Origin: JBBQQK01 sp038216025
Lineage (GTDB): Bacteria; Patescibacteriota; UBA1384; XYA2-FULL-43-10; 1-14-0-10-43-13
Assembly (NCBI GenBank): GCA_038216025.1
Contig: JBBQQK010000005.1
Location: 1 to 31,548 of the forward strand
DNA length: 31,548 nt
Direction: 5' to 3'
The notes beneath the pieces were generated by a model. The model searched no databases and had not been told where the DNA came from. It saw only the letters and a list, made by a program, of their open reading frames with translations. The position numbers and the translations under genes are program-made. Each line of letters opens with the position of its first letter. Position 1 is the stretch's first letter. Positions 8,187 to 14,458 of the stretch are shown in pieces.

Positions 8187-8233
8187 GAAGATCTCTCGCC
8201 TTACCGCGTTGCGTTAACGGCTCGAGATGACAA
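8187..8233. repeat. 47-bp dispersed repeat, copy A (right flank of GIY-YIG gene 1)
   Basis: Begins GAAGATCTCTCGCC and ends GGCTCGAGATGACAA. It is identical to 10973-11019 except for one base, and it is the inverted partner of 7840-7883. Both 47-bp copies lie 3' of GIY-YIG genes in the same orientation. Confidence 0.92.
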
Positions 8234-8242
8234 CACTTTTAG

Positions 8243-8734
8243 ATGAAATATAAAAAAGAACCTACAATTAGCATAATAAGTTGTATTGCCAAAAACAACG
8301 GAATTGGCAAAGACAATAAGTTACTTTTTAATTTGCCTGAAGATTTAAAGCATTTTAAGAAAATCACCTTAGGTCACCCGGTTATTATGGGAATAAATAC
8401 CTATAAATCAATTGGCTTTCCACTTCCAAAAAGATTGAATATTGTACTTTCCCCTGATCCGGTAGACATTGCTGGGGTTATGGTTGTGAGCTCTATTGAT
8501 GAGGCACTGCGCATAGCAAAGGAAAATGATAAAGAAGAAGTATTCTTTATCGGAGGCGGTATGGTTTACAGTCAAGCTATAAAGTTTGCAGATCGCCTGT
8601 ATCTTACCATTGTCGACGAGGAACCAGAAGCAGATGCTTTTTTTCCGGACTACAATGATTTTACAAAGGTTGTTACTGAAGAGCAATTCGAGAATGACAA
8701 ATATTCTTTTAAATACGTAACTCTTGAGAGGTAA
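8243..8734 (+). CDS. folA: Dihydrofolate reductase
   Basis: 163 residues, the usual length. It regenerates tetrahydrofolate from the dihydrofolate made by ThyA, using NADPH. Conserved elements are AKNNGIGKDNKL (residues 16-27), LPEDLKHFKK with substrate-binding Asp34, GHPVIMGINTYKSIG, and the nucleotide-binding FFIGGGMVYSQ. No ribosome site is seen because the 47-bp repeat ends 9 bases before the ATG; the GIY-YIG insertion probably separated folA from its original leader. Confidence 0.96.
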   Translation: MKYKKEPTISIISCIAKNNGIGKDNKLLFNLPEDLKHFKKITLGHPVIMGINTYKSIGFPLPKRLNIVLSPDPVDIAGVMVVSSIDEALRIAKENDKEEVFFIGGGMVYSQAIKFADRLYLTIVDEEPEADAFFPDYNDFTKVVTEEQFENDKYSFKYVTLER

Positions 8735-8743
8735 ATATATTGT

Positions 8744-8790
8744 AATTACTGTTTGTAAGCTATAAAATTGTAAAAACAGCAATTATTTTT
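8744..8790 (+). terminator. Possible terminator after folA
   Basis: AATTACTGTTT (8744-8754) can pair with AAACAGCAATT (8774-8784) and is followed by ATTTTTT. The stem is AT-rich with one bulge, so strength is uncertain. Confidence 0.4.
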
Positions 8791-8792
8791 TA

Positions 8793-8843
8793 TGGATCCT
8801 GAACGAGTTGCTATTAGATAAACACTAAGGTGCCTCCAGGATG
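8793..8843. repeat. Decayed GGATCCTGA...AGGATGAC palindrome
   Basis: The two ends GGATCCTGAAC and CAGGATGAC resemble the arms of the better preserved copy at 18384-18410, with a scrambled centre. It lies in the folA-glyA gap. Confidence 0.5.
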
Positions 8844-8860
8844 ACGGGAAAGGAAAAACA

Positions 8861-10111
8861 ATGAAAAACATAAACGAAGACAAAGAAGTCTATGAAATAC
8901 TAGAGGGCGAAAAAGAACGACAACGAGACGGTCTCGAGATGATCGCCTCCGAGAATTATGTGTCACAGGCAGTTTTGGAAGCGATGGGTTCGATATTCAC
9001 GAACAAATATTCTGAAGGCTATCCTGGAAAGCGCTACTATGGCGGGCAGGAGTTCACTGATAAGCTCGAGACTTTGGCCTGCGAGAGGGCACTGCAATTA
9101 TTTCGATTGAGTGAAGATGAGTGGCATGTCAATGTTCAGCCTTATTCTGGATCGCCGGCCAACATTGAAGTCTATTATGCTCTTGCTGATTTCGGTGATA
9201 CTTTGATGGGAATGAGTCTGGCTCAAGGCGGCCATTTGACCCACGGCCATAAAGTTAATTTTTCCGGTAAAGCATATAATTTCGTTCAGTATTCTCTTTC
9301 TGAAAAAGATCAGAGAATTGACTATGACGAAGTAAGAAAGTTGGCAAAAGAGCATAAACCAAAAATAATAATTTCCGGTGCAACAGCCTATCCAAGACAA
9401 ATCGATTTTAAGAAATTCAATGAAATTGCCAAAGAAGTAGGCGCTATTCACATGGCTGATATTTCTCATATTGCCGGCTTGATTGCAGGGGGAGCCCATC
9501 CAAGTCCTTTCCCGCATGTTGACGTAGTCACCACGACCACTCACAAGACTTTGCGTGGACCAAGAGGCGCAATGATCATTTGCCGCAAAGAGTTGGCTCA
9601 GAAGATCGATAAGGCCGTCTTCCCCGGCTTTCAAGGCGGTCCGCATGAACATGTTATAGTCGCAAAAGCTATTGCTTTCGGTGAGGCACTAAGGCCTGAA
9701 TTCAAAGATTATGCCAAAAACATAGTTGAAAATATGGCTTGCTTTGCTGAGACATTGATGAGTTTTGACTTTGATCTGATATCGGGCGGAACTGACAATC
9801 ATTTAGTTCTGGTGGATCTGCAAAGTAAAGGCATTACAGGTAAAGACCTTGAGATCGCATTAGAAAAGGCAGGTATCACCGTCAATAAGAATGCCATTCC
9901 GGGAGATCCTCTGCCTCCAATGGTTACTTCCGGGATCAGAGTGGGCGTGGCTGCATTGACTACCCGCGGCATGGGTTTAGCTGAAATGCAGCGTATTGCA
10001 GAGCTTTTTAACATAGTCTCTGAGAATATGGGCAACGATCAAAGATTAACTGAAATAAAAGCAGAAGTAGCTACAATGTGCAAAAGCTTTCCGGTGCCTG
10101 GAACTAAATAG
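8861..10111 (+). CDS. glyA: Serine hydroxymethyltransferase
   Basis: 416 residues, full length. This PLP enzyme moves the serine hydroxymethyl group to tetrahydrofolate, giving glycine and the methylene-tetrahydrofolate used by ThyA. Diagnostic segments are MIASENYVS, GYPGKRYYGG, QPYSGSPAN, the PLP-contacting Asp200 and His203 in MADISHIAG, and VTTTTHKTLRGPRG with the Schiff-base Lys229. GGAAAGG precedes the ATG. It completes the thymidylate cycle started by the operon upstream. Confidence 0.98.
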   Translation: MKNINEDKEVYEILEGEKERQRDGLEMIASENYVSQAVLEAMGSIFTNKYSEGYPGKRYYGGQEFTDKLETLACERALQLFRLSEDEWHVNVQPYSGSPANIEVYYALADFGDTLMGMSLAQGGHLTHGHKVNFSGKAYNFVQYSLSEKDQRIDYDEVRKLAKEHKPKIIISGATAYPRQIDFKKFNEIAKEVGAIHMADISHIAGLIAGGAHPSPFPHVDVVTTTTHKTLRGPRGAMIICRKELAQKIDKAVFPGFQGGPHEHVIVAKAIAFGEALRPEFKDYAKNIVENMACFAETLMSFDFDLISGGTDNHLVLVDLQSKGITGKDLEIALEKAGITVNKNAIPGDPLPPMVTSGIRVGVAALTTRGMGLAEMQRIAELFNIVSENMGNDQRLTEIKAEVATMCKSFPVPGTK

Positions 10112-10126
10112 CTTTTAGTTTAAATG

Positions 10127-10166
10127 AAAAAGGGACCCAATCTTGCAAAAAGCAAGACGAGGTCCC
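10127..10166 (-). terminator. Rho-independent terminator of the small RNA
   Basis: On the minus strand GGGACC (10161-10166) and CGTCTTGC pair with GCAAGATT and GGGTCCC (10132-10138) around a TTTTT loop, followed by TTTTTC (10126-10131). The stem is about 13 bp. No T-run follows on the plus strand. Confidence 0.88.
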
Positions 10167-10302
10167 TTCGGTGGGAGGGAGCGCTGTGGCGCTCCAGGGG
10201 GGATTGGGGTGGTAGTCACCCGATGCAGGAGTACTCAACCAAAGCGTACGATAGGAGCCGGATGGCTCACCAGGGCACACGCAAGGGGAACGACTCTACT
10301 GC
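10127..10302 (-). ncRNA. Candidate structured small RNA, about 175 nt, family not recognised
   Basis: This stretch has a clear minus-strand promoter (10309-10337), a strong terminator (10127-10166) and no convincing reading frame. Predicted hairpins on the minus strand are GAGCC-ATCC-GGCTC (with an outer GCGT/ACGC), GGGTG-ACTAC-CACCC, GGAGCGC-CACA-GCGCTCC and the terminator. C-rich linkers (AATCCCCCCT and CTCCCTCCCACC) would be unpaired and could contact Shine-Dalgarno-like G-rich sequence. I found no match to the hallmark motifs of RNase P RNA, tmRNA or SRP RNA. 6S RNA has a similar size, but I cannot draw the long rod with a central bubble. It converges on glyA and diverges from the thrS leader. 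Confidence 0.65.
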
Positions 10303-10308
10303 TAAGAG

Positions 10309-10337
10309 TTAATAACAATTGCTATTGTTTTTGTCAA
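10309..10337 (-). promoter_or_regulatory. Promoter of the minus-strand small RNA
   Basis: The -35 is a perfect TTGACA (10332-10337), the spacer exactly 17 bases and the -10 TATTAA (10309-10314). The expected start is near 10302. The -35 overlaps the plus-strand TTGTCA at 10331-10336. Confidence 0.75.
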
Positions 10338-10359
10338 TGGTTTGTTGTAAATTGATAAC
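10331..10359 (+). promoter_or_regulatory. Probable promoter of the thrS leader
   Basis: TTGTCA (10331-10336), 17-base spacer, GATAAC (10354-10359). Transcription would begin about 10366, slightly inside the predicted 5' arm of stem I (10364), so the start must be a few bases earlier or the first pair or two is lost. Confidence 0.5.
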
Positions 10360-10363
10360 ATAT

Positions 10364-10490
10364 CCAAATCGTTGACGGGAGTACCGCCCCTGAGATTTGG
10401 CGCAAGCCTAAGCGAATAGGCAAATTAAGACCATATCGAGATGGAACCGTCCAATTAGGACTCTCGAAAAATATTGGTCTTTTTATTTTT
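10364..10490 (+). promoter_or_regulatory. T-box-like leader with ultrashort stem I, probably threonine-responsive
   Basis: Stem I is CCAAATC (10364-10370) with GATTTGG (10394-10400). It continues through a kink-turn-like GTT bulge and tandem GA/GA (10374-10375 with 10392-10393) into GGG/CCC. The 8-base loop AGTACCGC contains ACC, a threonine codon, at 10383-10385. A small hairpin GCCTA/TAGGC (10406-10421) follows. The antiterminator-like element is helix CGAGA/TCTCG (10437-10441, 10462-10466), a 7-base bulge TGGAACC (10442-10448) and helix GTCC/GGAC. TGGA would pair with a tRNA end TCCA. A final stem GACCATAT/ATATTGGTC runs into TTTTTATTTTT (10480-10490). thrS is the next aminoacyl-tRNA synthetase gene downstream. 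Mutually exclusive folds are not obvious, so the mechanism is inferred. Confidence 0.62.
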
Positions 10491-10558
10491 GAAAGAGACA
10501 TTATAGTCTTATATTTATCAAAATCAAGATTGGTGGGATCTCTATAGTTCGATAAATA

Positions 10559-10591
10559 ATTAAGATTCCTGCTTTCGCAGGAATGACAACA
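10559..10591. repeat. Palindrome left of GIY-YIG gene 2
   Basis: ATTAAGATTCC, an inverted centre TGCTTTCGCA, then GGAATGACAA. The same frame with a different centre (AGCCTACGCT) recurs at 10922-10952 on the other side of the gene, so the gene lies between two direct copies. Confidence 0.85.
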
Positions 10592-10599
10592 ATTAATTC

Positions 10600-10630
10600 A
10601 TGTCGTCCCTGGCTTGACTAGGGATCTTAA
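10600..10630. repeat. Second palindrome left of GIY-YIG gene 2
   Basis: ATGTCGTCCCTGG, CTTGA, then CTAGGGATC. It is an imperfect palindrome with the same TGTC-type outer end as the other repeats in the window, immediately before the gene. Confidence 0.6.
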
Positions 10631-10635
10631 AGCCA

Positions 10636-10923
10636 ATGAAAAACTACTACATTTATATAATGGCAAGTAAAAAAGATGGAGTGTTTTATATTGGGGTGAC
10701 AGGTGATTTATTGAAAAGAGTTTGGCAGCATAGAGAAGGGTTTGTTGAAGGTTTTACCAAAAAATATTATGTCAAAAAACTGGTATATTATGAAATTACA
10801 AGTGATATAAAGTCAGCGATTCAGAGAGAGAAACAAATCAAGCGGTGGAAAAGAGAGTGGAAGATTGAGTTGATAGAGAAGAGTAATCCGGATTGGCGGG
10901 ATCTTTATGATTCAATCAAGTAA
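10636..10923 (+). CDS. GIY-YIG single-domain nuclease, copy 2
   Basis: 95 residues, the same small GIY-YIG family as 7890-8183. It shows YYIYIMASKKDGVFYIGVTGDLLKRVWQHR (GIY and YIG strands with the catalytic Arg helix), AIQREKQIKRWKREWKIELI with the Glu, and SNPDWRDLYDSI at the end. No Shine-Dalgarno is present. It lies between the T-box-like terminator and thrS, so any readthrough transcript for thrS must pass through it; with its flanking palindromes it looks like a later arrival. Function in the cell is unknown; repeat mobility or DNA repair are only possibilities. Confidence 0.9.
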   Translation: MKNYYIYIMASKKDGVFYIGVTGDLLKRVWQHREGFVEGFTKKYYVKKLVYYEITSDIKSAIQREKQIKRWKREWKIELIEKSNPDWRDLYDSIK

Positions 10924-10952
10924 TTAAGATTCCAGCCTACGCTGGAATGACA
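10922..10952. repeat. Palindrome right of GIY-YIG gene 2
   Basis: AATTAAGATTCC, centre AGCCTACGCT, GGAATGACAA. It is the counterpart of 10559-10591 and overlaps the stop codon of the GIY-YIG gene. Confidence 0.85.
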
Positions 10953-10972
10953 AAGGGGGAGCAAATTAATAT

Positions 10973-11019
10973 GAAGATCTCTCGCCTTACCGCATTGCGT
11001 TAACGGCTCGAGATGACAA
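10973..11019. repeat. 47-bp dispersed repeat, copy B
   Basis: One mismatch from 8187-8233 over 47 bases. Here it follows GIY-YIG gene 2 by about 50 bases, outside the palindrome pair. No left-hand inverted partner is seen. Confidence 0.92.
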
Positions 11020-11027
11020 TTATTTTT

Positions 11028-11059
11028 ACTTGATAACTTGATAACTTGATAACTTGATA
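11028..11059. repeat. Four perfect copies of the octamer ACTTGATA upstream of thrS
   Basis: Exact tandem units at 11028, 11036, 11044 and 11052. Each unit supplies a TTGATA, a plausible -35 box; TTGATA at 11038-11043 has TAATTA 18 bases later. Copy-number change by slippage could alter expression of thrS, whose AAGGAG starts at 11073. Confidence 0.9.
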
Positions 11060-11083
11060 ACTAATTACCTTTAAGGAGTATTT

Positions 11084-12790
11084 ATGAACAACATTGAAAT
11101 TATCCGACATTCACTTAGTCATGTTTTGGCGGCGGCTGTCATGGAAATGTTTCCAGATGCCAAGCTTGGCATTGGTCCGGCTATAGATAATGGTTTTTAT
11201 TATGATTTTGAACTATCAAAAACTTTGACGCCGGAAGATTTGCCCAAAATTGAAAAAAAGATGAAGGAAATTATAAATAAAGACCTGTCTTTTGAAAGTT
11301 TTGATCTTCCTATTCAGGAGGCTCTCGATAAAGAACAAAATCAAAAGTATAAAGTTGAATTGATCAATGACTTGAAAGCAACAGGCCAAGAGACCGTTTC
11401 TTTCTATAAAATCGACGACTTTACAGATCTTTGCAAGGGGCCACATGTTGAAAATACGGCCGAATTGTTGCCGGTCGGTTTTAAAATAAACAAAATTGCC
11501 GGAGCATATTGGAAAGGGAGCGAAAAAAACGCGATGCTTCAGCGAGTTTATGCTTTGGCTTTCGAGGATGAAGAAAAATTGCACAATTATGAAGAATTAT
11601 TGAAGGAAGCAGAAAAAAGAGATCACAAGAAACTTGGCAAAGAGTTAGATTTATTCTCATTTCACCCCGAAGCCCCAGGGATGCCTTTTTGGCACGAAAA
11701 GGGCATGGCTATTTGGAATGTTATGGAAGAATTCGGCAAAAAACTTAGAAAAAAATACGGTTTTATTGAAATTAAAACTCCAATAATTGCTAAAAATTCA
11801 CTTTGGATCACTTCGGGCCATTGGGATCATTATAAAGATGGAATGTTCACTTTCGAGCTTGATGGAGAAACTTATGGAGTGAAGCCGATGGATTGCCCTT
11901 TCAATATCAAGATTTATCAGACCCGTCAGCATTCTTATAAAGAATTACCGGTTAGATACACGGAAATTGGCCGTGTTTATCGAAATGAACGATCTGGAGA
12001 GTTGAACGGTTTGCTCCGCGTACAGGAGATTACTCAAGACGACTCGCACATATTTGCCCGCGAAGACCAGATCAAAGAGGAAATCGTCAATTTGCTCAAT
12101 ATGGTTAAAGAATATTACGATAAACTTAGCTTGGTTCCGGAGTTCTTTCTCTCTACTCGTCCGGATGATAATTTTATCGGCGAAATAAGCACTTGGGATA
12201 AGGCGGAAGCTGATCTAAAAGAGGCCTTGGAATCACAGGGAATTGAGTACGGTTTGAAAGAAAAAGACGGCGCCTTTTATGGTCCTAAAATTGATGTAAA
12301 TATCAAAGACGCACTTGGGCGTTCGTGGCAAGTTGCAACTATTCAGCTTGATTTTCAGTTGCCCGGCAGATTTGGTTGTGAATATACTGACGAGAATAGT
12401 AAGGCGCAAACTCCAGTGATGATTCATGCTGCTGTTTTCGGTTCGTTTGAAAGAATGATAGGCATACTTCTTGAGCACTTCGCCGGAGCGCTGCCAACCT
12501 GGCTTGCACCTATTCAAGCCATGATCGTGCCGATCTCTTCCGACAAACATCTTGAATATGCTAAGAAGATCGCCGATGAATTATCTGAAAATAATATACG
12601 AGTTCAGATAGATGAACGTAATGAATCTATGGGCAAAAAGATACGTGAGGCGGAAATGCAAAAAATACCTTATATGTTGGTGATTGGTGATAGGGAACAA
12701 GAGGCGGGCAAAGTAGCAGTAAGAAAATATGGCGAAGGAGATAAGGGTCAGATGAATATCGAAGAATTAGTTAACGTTGTTCATGCTTAA
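11084..12790 (+). CDS. thrS: Threonine--tRNA ligase without TGS domain
   Basis: Class II synthetase charging tRNA-Thr. The protein begins directly with the editing domain (HSLSHVLAAAV, His9 and His13) and continues with the second editing segment FTDLCKGPHVENT. The catalytic core includes GMPFWHEKG, KPMDCPFN with a zinc Cys, VYRNERSGELNGLLRVQEITQDD, and MIHAAVFGSFERMIGILLEH with a zinc His. A C-terminal anticodon-binding domain from about residue 470 ends the protein. At 568 residues it lacks the 60-70 residue N-terminal TGS domain of the 640-residue E. coli enzyme. AAGGAG precedes the ATG by 5 bases. Likely regulated by the T-box-like leader and possibly by the octamer repeat. Confidence 0.97.
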   Translation: MNNIEIIRHSLSHVLAAAVMEMFPDAKLGIGPAIDNGFYYDFELSKTLTPEDLPKIEKKMKEIINKDLSFESFDLPIQEALDKEQNQKYKVELINDLKATGQETVSFYKIDDFTDLCKGPHVENTAELLPVGFKINKIAGAYWKGSEKNAMLQRVYALAFEDEEKLHNYEELLKEAEKRDHKKLGKELDLFSFHPEAPGMPFWHEKGMAIWNVMEEFGKKLRKKYGFIEIKTPIIAKNSLWITSGHWDHYKDGMFTFELDGETYGVKPMDCPFNIKIYQTRQHSYKELPVRYTEIGRVYRNERSGELNGLLRVQEITQDDSHIFAREDQIKEEIVNLLNMVKEYYDKLSLVPEFFLSTRPDDNFIGEISTWDKAEADLKEALESQGIEYGLKEKDGAFYGPKIDVNIKDALGRSWQVATIQLDFQLPGRFGCEYTDENSKAQTPVMIHAAVFGSFERMIGILLEHFAGALPTWLAPIQAMIVPISSDKHLEYAKKIADELSENNIRVQIDERNESMGKKIREAEMQKIPYMLVIGDREQEAGKVAVRKYGEGDKGQMNIEELVNVVHA

Positions 12791-14285
12791 ATTCTATAAC
12801 AAATATAAACTGGAGCTTGTTGTTTTCCTCTGCGGCGCTGTCGTCATGGTATTGGAGTTGGTTGGGTCGCGAGTGGTTGCTCCTTATTTTGGCAGTTCTC
12901 TGTATGTTTGGACCGGTCTTATCGGGGTGATATTGGGTAGTCTGTCGGCTGGTTATTACTTCGGAGGGAAATTGTCCGATAAGAAACCTTATGATTTGAA
13001 TCTGTCGGTTTTGATACTATTCGCCGGTTTGATTACTGGCTTGAGCGTACTCATAAAAGAGCCACTGTTGACCAACTTGTCTGATATGTTTAAGGATGTT
13101 AGAGTCCAAATTTTATTAGGATCGTTTATTTTATTTGGGCCGGTTAGTTTTTTGATGGGAATGGTATCTCCTTATGCTGCCCGCTTAAGAATAAAAGACA
13201 TCAAAATGACTGGGGGCACGGTCGGCAATCTTTATGCTTTGTCTACGTTGGGCAGTATTGCCGGGACTTTTGCTGCGGGATTTTATCTTATACCCGCCTT
13301 TGGCAATACCAACCTGATGTATTTCTCTGCATTTTTTCTTGTCTTTTTGTCTGTTATCTATTATCCCAAGAATTATCTTATTGGTATCGTGGGTATGTGC
13401 ATACTAGCATTGTTTATAGTTTTGAGTTCTAAGTCAGGTTATTTCAAATTGAATGTCTTGGCTGATGTTGACTCAGTTTATAATAGGATTATTGTAGAAA
13501 AAGGTTTCATTGGTTCAAAAGATAGGGAAATAGTGGCTATAAGAACCGATAACAGCGGGTGGCAATCGGCAATATACGCTGACAACGAAGAAGATTTAAT
13601 TTTCAACTATAACAAAGCTTGCGATTTGTTTTCTGTTTTCAAGCAAGATGTCAAAAGCTCTTTAATGATAGGCGGAGCCGGCTTTACCTATCCCAGGCAT
13701 TTCTTAAGAAGTAACCAAGATGCAAAAATGGACGTGGTTGAAATCGATCCGGAAATGAAGAAAATTTCTCAAAAGTTTTTCCATTTAAAGGACGATCCCA
13801 GAATGAGTATATATGAGGAGGATGCAAGAACTTTTGTTGCCAGAAAAAGTAGCAAATACGATGTAGTCTTTGTTGACGCTTTTAATTCAATGACGCCTCC
13901 ATATCATCTGACCACTAAGGAGTTTTTTGCCGATATAAGCGAGCTGATGCCTGATGATGGCTTGGTGATGATTAACTTAATATCTGCTGTGAGCGGACCA
14001 AATAGTAAATTCTTTGCTGCTGAGTATAATACGTTAAAAGAAATATTTCCTTCAGTTGATACTTATCTCATAAGCGTCAGTTCTCTGTCGGAAGTGCAAA
14101 ATGTGTTAATCGTGGCTCACAAAAATGCTTCCGATAAACCAGTTGATTTTAAAAGCGAAGGTTTAAAAGAATACTACTTGACCAAATTGCCGATCGATGA
14201 CGATAAATTGGGAAGAGGCCTTGTGCTGACTGATGATTATGCGCCAGTTGAGTACCTAACAAAATCTTTTGCGAATGTATTATAA
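12783..14285 (+). CDS. Membrane-fused spermidine synthase-like protein
   Basis: About 500 residues. The N-terminal half has seven or so membrane helices (LELVVFLCGAVVMVLELVGS, GLIGVILGSLSAGYYFGGKL, LSTLGSIAGTFAAGFYLIP). The C-terminal half is a Rossmann methyltransferase-like domain with MIGGAGFTYPRHF (motif I), DVVEIDPEM and DVVFVDAF, as in spermidine synthases. Such fused proteins are widespread and their substrate is mostly unproven. In motif I the canonical GGG is GGAG. The ATG at 12783 overlaps thrS by 8 bases; a TTG six bases earlier is less likely. Co-transcription with thrS is expected. True polyamine synthesis cannot be assumed. Confidence 0.85.
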   Translation: MLKFYNKYKLELVVFLCGAVVMVLELVGSRVVAPYFGSSLYVWTGLIGVILGSLSAGYYFGGKLSDKKPYDLNLSVLILFAGLITGLSVLIKEPLLTNLSDMFKDVRVQILLGSFILFGPVSFLMGMVSPYAARLRIKDIKMTGGTVGNLYALSTLGSIAGTFAAGFYLIPAFGNTNLMYFSAFFLVFLSVIYYPKNYLIGIVGMCILALFIVLSSKSGYFKLNVLADVDSVYNRIIVEKGFIGSKDREIVAIRTDNSGWQSAIYADNEEDLIFNYNKACDLFSVFKQDVKSSLMIGGAGFTYPRHFLRSNQDAKMDVVEIDPEMKKISQKFFHLKDDPRMSIYEEDARTFVARKSSKYDVVFVDAFNSMTPPYHLTTKEFFADISELMPDDGLVMINLISAVSGPNSKFFAAEYNTLKEIFPSVDTYLISVSSLSEVQNVLIVAHKNASDKPVDFKSEGLKEYYLTKLPIDDDKLGRGLVLTDDYAPVEYLTKSFANVL

Positions 14286-14403
14286 GTCAATAGTTTCTCA
14301 ATCATTCGAGTAGTAACTATTAATTTATTATTTCTTAAGGGTCTCGAGGTCTAAAACAGCCGACACGGTGTGATCATTCATTAATATACTTTTTGTTTCA
14401 ACA

Positions 14404-14432
14404 TTTCCAAAATTATTCATTGGGGATATAAT
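14404..14432 (+). promoter_or_regulatory. Promoter of the TPR gene
   Basis: Perfect TATAAT at 14427-14432, 17-base spacer, weaker TTTCCA at 14404-14409. A start near 14439 leaves a 20-base leader with AAAGGA before the ATG at 14459. The rest of the gap from 14286 shows nothing clear. Confidence 0.6.
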
Positions 14433-14458
14433 TTACTAGCAGTTAATGAAAGGACCCA

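Noticed and set aside
10127..10302. 6S RNA, tmRNA, SRP RNA or RNase P as identity of the small RNA
   Set aside because: Hallmark motifs of the last three are absent, and the long rod with central bubble expected for 6S could not be drawn; left as unknown.
10124..10355. Short open frames across the small RNA region
   Set aside because: They run through the terminator hairpin and antisense to the RNA gene, and their composition follows the hairpins.
12783..14285. Calling this a true spermidine synthase (speE)
   Set aside because: The membrane fusion and altered motif I are typical of the large uncharacterised relatives; no polyamine genes are nearby.
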